From NCBI GenBank assembly GCA_027056825.1, contig JALUJS010000513.1, positions 1-7,758 on the forward strand: a stretch of 7,758 nucleotides of DNA, in the 5' to 3' direction. The notes beneath the pieces are model-generated. The model was not told the origin of the DNA and made no database searches. It was given only the letters and a program-made list of their open reading frames with translations. A program made the position numbers and the translations under genes. Within the stretch, counting starts at the first letter, position 1; every line of letters begins with the position of its first letter. Shown piece by piece: positions 6,327 through 7,758 of the stretch. The DNA comes from Candidatus Krumholzibacteriia bacterium (GTDB lineage Bacteria > Krumholzibacteriota > Krumholzibacteriia > LZORAL124-64-63).

Positions 6327-7109
6327 TCAGCAGGCTCCCCGGCCGTTCAAGACGCTCCACGGGGTCCGCAGCAGGATCTTCAGATCCAGCAGAAACGACT
6401 GGTTGCGGATGTACTGGTAGTCCAGCTTCACCCGGTCATCGAAATCGACCTCGCTGCGGCCGCTGATCTGCCACAGGCCGGTGATTCCCGGGGGAACGGT
6501 CAGGCGCACCAGGTGCCAGTCCGCGTACTTGTCCACCCCGAAGGAGGTGGGGCGCGGCCCGATGAGGCTCATGTGGCCCTGCAGCACGCTGATGAGGTTG
6601 GGCAGCTCGTCCAGGCTCGTCTTGCGCAGGAACTTGCCCACCCGGGTGATCCGCGGATCGTCCACGATCTTGAAGTCCGGACCGTCCTTGCTGTGCTGGT
6701 TCAGGTGCATGACGCGGTCCTTGAGCTGCTCGGCGTCCTGGACCATGGTCCGGAATTTCCACATGCGGAACCGATTGCCCAGCAGCCCCGTGCGCCACTG
6801 CTTGAAGAACACCGGGCCGGGGCTTTCCAGCTTGATGGCGATGGCGATGGGCAGGAACACCGGCAACGACAGCAGCAGCGTCAACGAGGCCAGGGCCACG
6901 TCCATGAACCGCTTGGCGCGGGAAACGCACCACGGGGTTTTCTCCGCCCCGGTGATGGTGTCCCAGCGGGTCACCGGGCACAGGTAGGGTACCGCGTCCA
7001 CCGCCGCGGCCGCGGCCGGCGCGCCGGGTTCCCGTCGGAAATCTGGATGAACCTGCCCGTGGTCTCCCCTGCGCGGGGAGGGCATGATCTGTTCTGCTGT
7101 TACCCTCAT
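6327..7109 (-). CDS. Polyprenyl-phosphate sugar-1-phosphate transferase (initiating sugar transferase)
   Basis: This 260-residue membrane enzyme of the bacterial sugar transferase family (PglC/WcaJ catalytic domain) moves a hexose 1-phosphate from a UDP-sugar to undecaprenyl phosphate, the first step of polysaccharide building. The sequence shows a hydrophobic re-entrant or membrane helix at about 69-92 ending in ESPGPVFF, WKFRTM at 117-122, the SLDELPNL segment at 165-172 with the catalytic pair D167-E168, and GPRP at 184-187, then PPGITGLWQISGR. A hydrophilic, Ala-rich extension of about 60 residues precedes the helix; the full WcaJ multi-helix N-terminus is absent. The ATG at 7109 is chosen because AAGGGG (7117-7122) lies 7 bases upstream. 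The longer frame from a GTG at 7193 is rejected because that codon would lie upstream of the predicted transcription start. The substrate sugar cannot be assigned. It is the only gene here likely to start a glycan chain. Confidence 0.94.
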   Translation of the reverse strand: MRVTAEQIMPSPRRGDHGQVHPDFRREPGAPAAAAAVDAVPYLCPVTRWDTITGAEKTPWCVSRAKRFMDVALASLTLLLSLPVFLPIAIAIKLESPGPVFFKQWRTGLLGNRFRMWKFRTMVQDAEQLKDRVMHLNQHSKDGPDFKIVDDPRITRVGKFLRKTSLDELPNLISVLQGHMSLIGPRPTSFGVDKYADWHLVRLTVPPGITGLWQISGRSEVDFDDRVKLDYQYIRNQSFLLDLKILLRTPWSVLNGRGAC

Positions 7110-7116
7110 GATGATT

Positions 7117-7122
7117 CCCCTT
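7117..7122 (-). promoter_or_regulatory. Ribosome binding site that fixes the sugar transferase start
   Basis: AAGGGG on the minus strand sits 7 bases before the ATG at 7109. It decides for that start over an upstream in-frame GTG at 7193. Confidence 0.75.
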
Positions 7123-7183
7123 GCGGACCGGCCTCCCTCACGACACCGATCCCAACCCCCCAAGTCAAATTTTTCGTGAAGTA

Positions 7184-7213
7184 ATTCTATCACATATTAC
7201 GTGCGCTGGTCAA
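7184..7213 (-). promoter_or_regulatory. Extended -10 promoter of the sugar transferase gene
   Basis: On the minus strand, -35 TTGACC (7208-7213) and -10 TAGAAT (7184-7189) are separated by 18 bases, and each matches 5 of 6 consensus bases. The -10 is preceded by TGA, which makes an extended -10 (TGn). Transcription would start near 7177, leaving a leader of about 68 bases before the ATG at 7109. This is the clearest gene promoter in the window. Confidence 0.7.
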
Positions 7214-7224
7214 GGCGGATATCG

Positions 7225-7265
7225 ATAATTCCCGGCATTTTCGAAAAACAAACAATTCCTGCCAT
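7225..7265. repeat. Two imperfect direct repeats in the divergent intergenic region
   Basis: ATAATTCCCGGCAT (7225-7238) and ACAATTCCTGCCAT (7252-7265) match at 11 of 14 positions and start 27 bases apart. They lie between the leftward promoter (7184-7213) and the proposed rightward one (7288-7316), next to small palindromes TATCGATA (7219-7226) and TTTTCGAAAA (7238-7247). The layout fits an operator region controlling both directions, but no known regulator motif is recognised. Confidence 0.35.
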
Positions 7266-7287
7266 AATTATAGATGTATAACAAGAA

Positions 7288-7316
7288 TTGACCCCTGTTT
7301 CTGGCCCTGTTAACGT
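7288..7316 (+). promoter_or_regulatory. Possible promoter of the thioesterase gene
   Basis: TTGACC (7288-7293), a 17-base spacer, then TAACGT (7311-7316), which keeps the key T, A and final T of the -10 box. Transcription would start near 7323, giving a leader of about 55 bases. The -35 is good; the -10 is weak. Confidence 0.4.
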
Positions 7317-7378
7317 GTTCCGGAGCCAAAACCGCCCCTTCCTTCCGGCCCGCCGCCAAGCGCGGGGGCATGGTGCCC

Positions 7379-7758
7379 ATGAAGACATCCAGCCCGTGGT
7401 TCCAACTTCCCGCCGGCGCGAAACCTCCCCGCGCCCGGCTGTTCTGCATCCCCTTCGCGGGGGGCTCTCCCGTGGTTTTCCGCGCCTGGCAGGAGCGGTT
7501 CCCGGCGGACATCCAGGTCTGCCCGCTGCACTTTCCCGGCCGCGGCGCCAGGCTGCGGGAACCTTCCCTGCGACGGATGGATGACCTGGTGACCCAGGCC
7601 GCCGCCGCCATCGAACCCCTCCTGGAGGTCCCCTACGCCATCCTGGGCCACAGCCTGGGCGCGCTGATCGGGTACGAGCTGGCGACCCGCCTGCGCGCGA
7701 CCGGCCGCAGGGAGCCCTTTCTGCTGGTGGCCTCGGCCGCCCGGGGCCCCCAGTTGCC
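7379..7758 (+). CDS. Type II thioesterase, N-terminal part (runs off the right edge)
   Basis: The first 126 residues of an alpha/beta-hydrolase of the GrsT/SrfAD type II thioesterase family are visible, roughly half of the usual ~240-250. These enzymes free stalled or wrongly primed carrier proteins in non-ribosomal peptide and polyketide assembly lines. Signatures are LFCIPFAGGSPVVFRAW (21-37), with the family's oxyanion-side segment, LHFPGRGARLREP (50-62), and the nucleophile elbow GHSLGALIGYELATRLR (90-106) with the catalytic Ser at 92. The Asp and His of the triad lie beyond the edge. The frame has no stop to the last base and opens after a TGA at 7289-7291. Two in-frame ATGs exist, at 7370 and 7379. 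The second has a GGGGG run 10 bases upstream; the first is almost on top of it, so 7379 is favoured weakly. It is divergent from the sugar transferase. Confidence 0.9.
   Translation, partial: MKTSSPWFQLPAGAKPPRARLFCIPFAGGSPVVFRAWQERFPADIQVCPLHFPGRGARLREPSLRRMDDLVTQAAAAIEPLLEVPYAILGHSLGALIGYELATRLRATGRREPFLLVASAARGPQL

Noticed and set aside
6264..7184. A 306-codon plus-strand open frame opposite the sugar transferase
   Set aside because: It is antisense shadow with no motifs, and it would start inside the hairpin and end in the promoter region.
7110..7193. N-terminal extension of the sugar transferase from a GTG at 7193
   Set aside because: The GTG lies upstream of the predicted transcription start near 7177, and a good ribosome site precedes the ATG at 7109.
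7210..7611. Minus-strand open frame opposite the thioesterase
   Set aside because: The plus frame shows the thioesterase motifs and stays open to the edge; the minus frame has no family features and crosses the promoter region.
1..7758. CRISPR array, insertion sequence, tRNA or rRNA gene inside the window
   Set aside because: I saw no regularly spaced repeats, transposase motifs, terminal inverted repeats with target duplication, or cloverleaf/rRNA sequence by eye.

Overview
This is a high-GC bacterial window. It encodes a D-Ala-D-Ala ligase (peptidoglycan), an MEP-pathway enzyme (IspF), dTDP-sugar synthesis and membrane-linked glycan assembly, all of which fit a Gram-negative-type bacterium that makes a surface polysaccharide. 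GC-rich coding sequence gives long open frames on both strands, so most non-gene frames are shadows. Promoters look sigma70-like. I cannot name the genus from the sequence. The gene order (rfbA-rfbC-ispF-ddl) and the mix of families resemble an under-sampled environmental lineage more than a standard model genome, but that is an impression.

Layout from left to right. Positions 1-109 hold a terminator-like hairpin and, just beyond it, a near-consensus promoter firing leftward out of the window. Positions 110-3046 hold a tight minus-strand operon read as rfbA, rfbC, ispF, ddl, with two 4-base ATGA start/stop overlaps and one 17-base gap. Positions 3047-3249 are a divergent intergenic region with two small hairpins in the leader of the plus-strand gene. 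Positions 3250-4440 hold a plus-strand GT4 glycosyltransferase, whose 3' end overlaps tail to tail by 104 bases with a minus-strand asparagine-synthase-like gene (4337-6214). Positions 6215-6326 hold a long bulged hairpin. Positions 6327-7109 hold a minus-strand initiating sugar-phosphate transferase with its own good promoter. An AT-rich divergent regulatory region follows. From 7379 to the right edge runs the first part of a type II thioesterase, the kind of gene that accompanies NRPS/PKS assembly lines.

The genes probably work together as follows. RfbA and RfbC make two of the four steps to dTDP-L-rhamnose (RfbB and RfbD are not here). The sugar transferase would load the first sugar phosphate onto a polyprenyl phosphate carrier, and the GT4 enzyme would add a further sugar. 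IspF feeds the isoprenoid supply from which that carrier is built, and Ddl feeds peptidoglycan, which uses the same carrier. The most unusual gene is the asparagine-synthase homologue. Its fold-defining segments are preserved, but the nucleophilic Cys, the glutamine-binding residues, the PP-loop and the GGDE motif are all gone, so it looks like a double pseudoenzyme inside a glycan locus. The thioesterase suggests that a non-ribosomal peptide or polyketide cluster begins just past the right edge.
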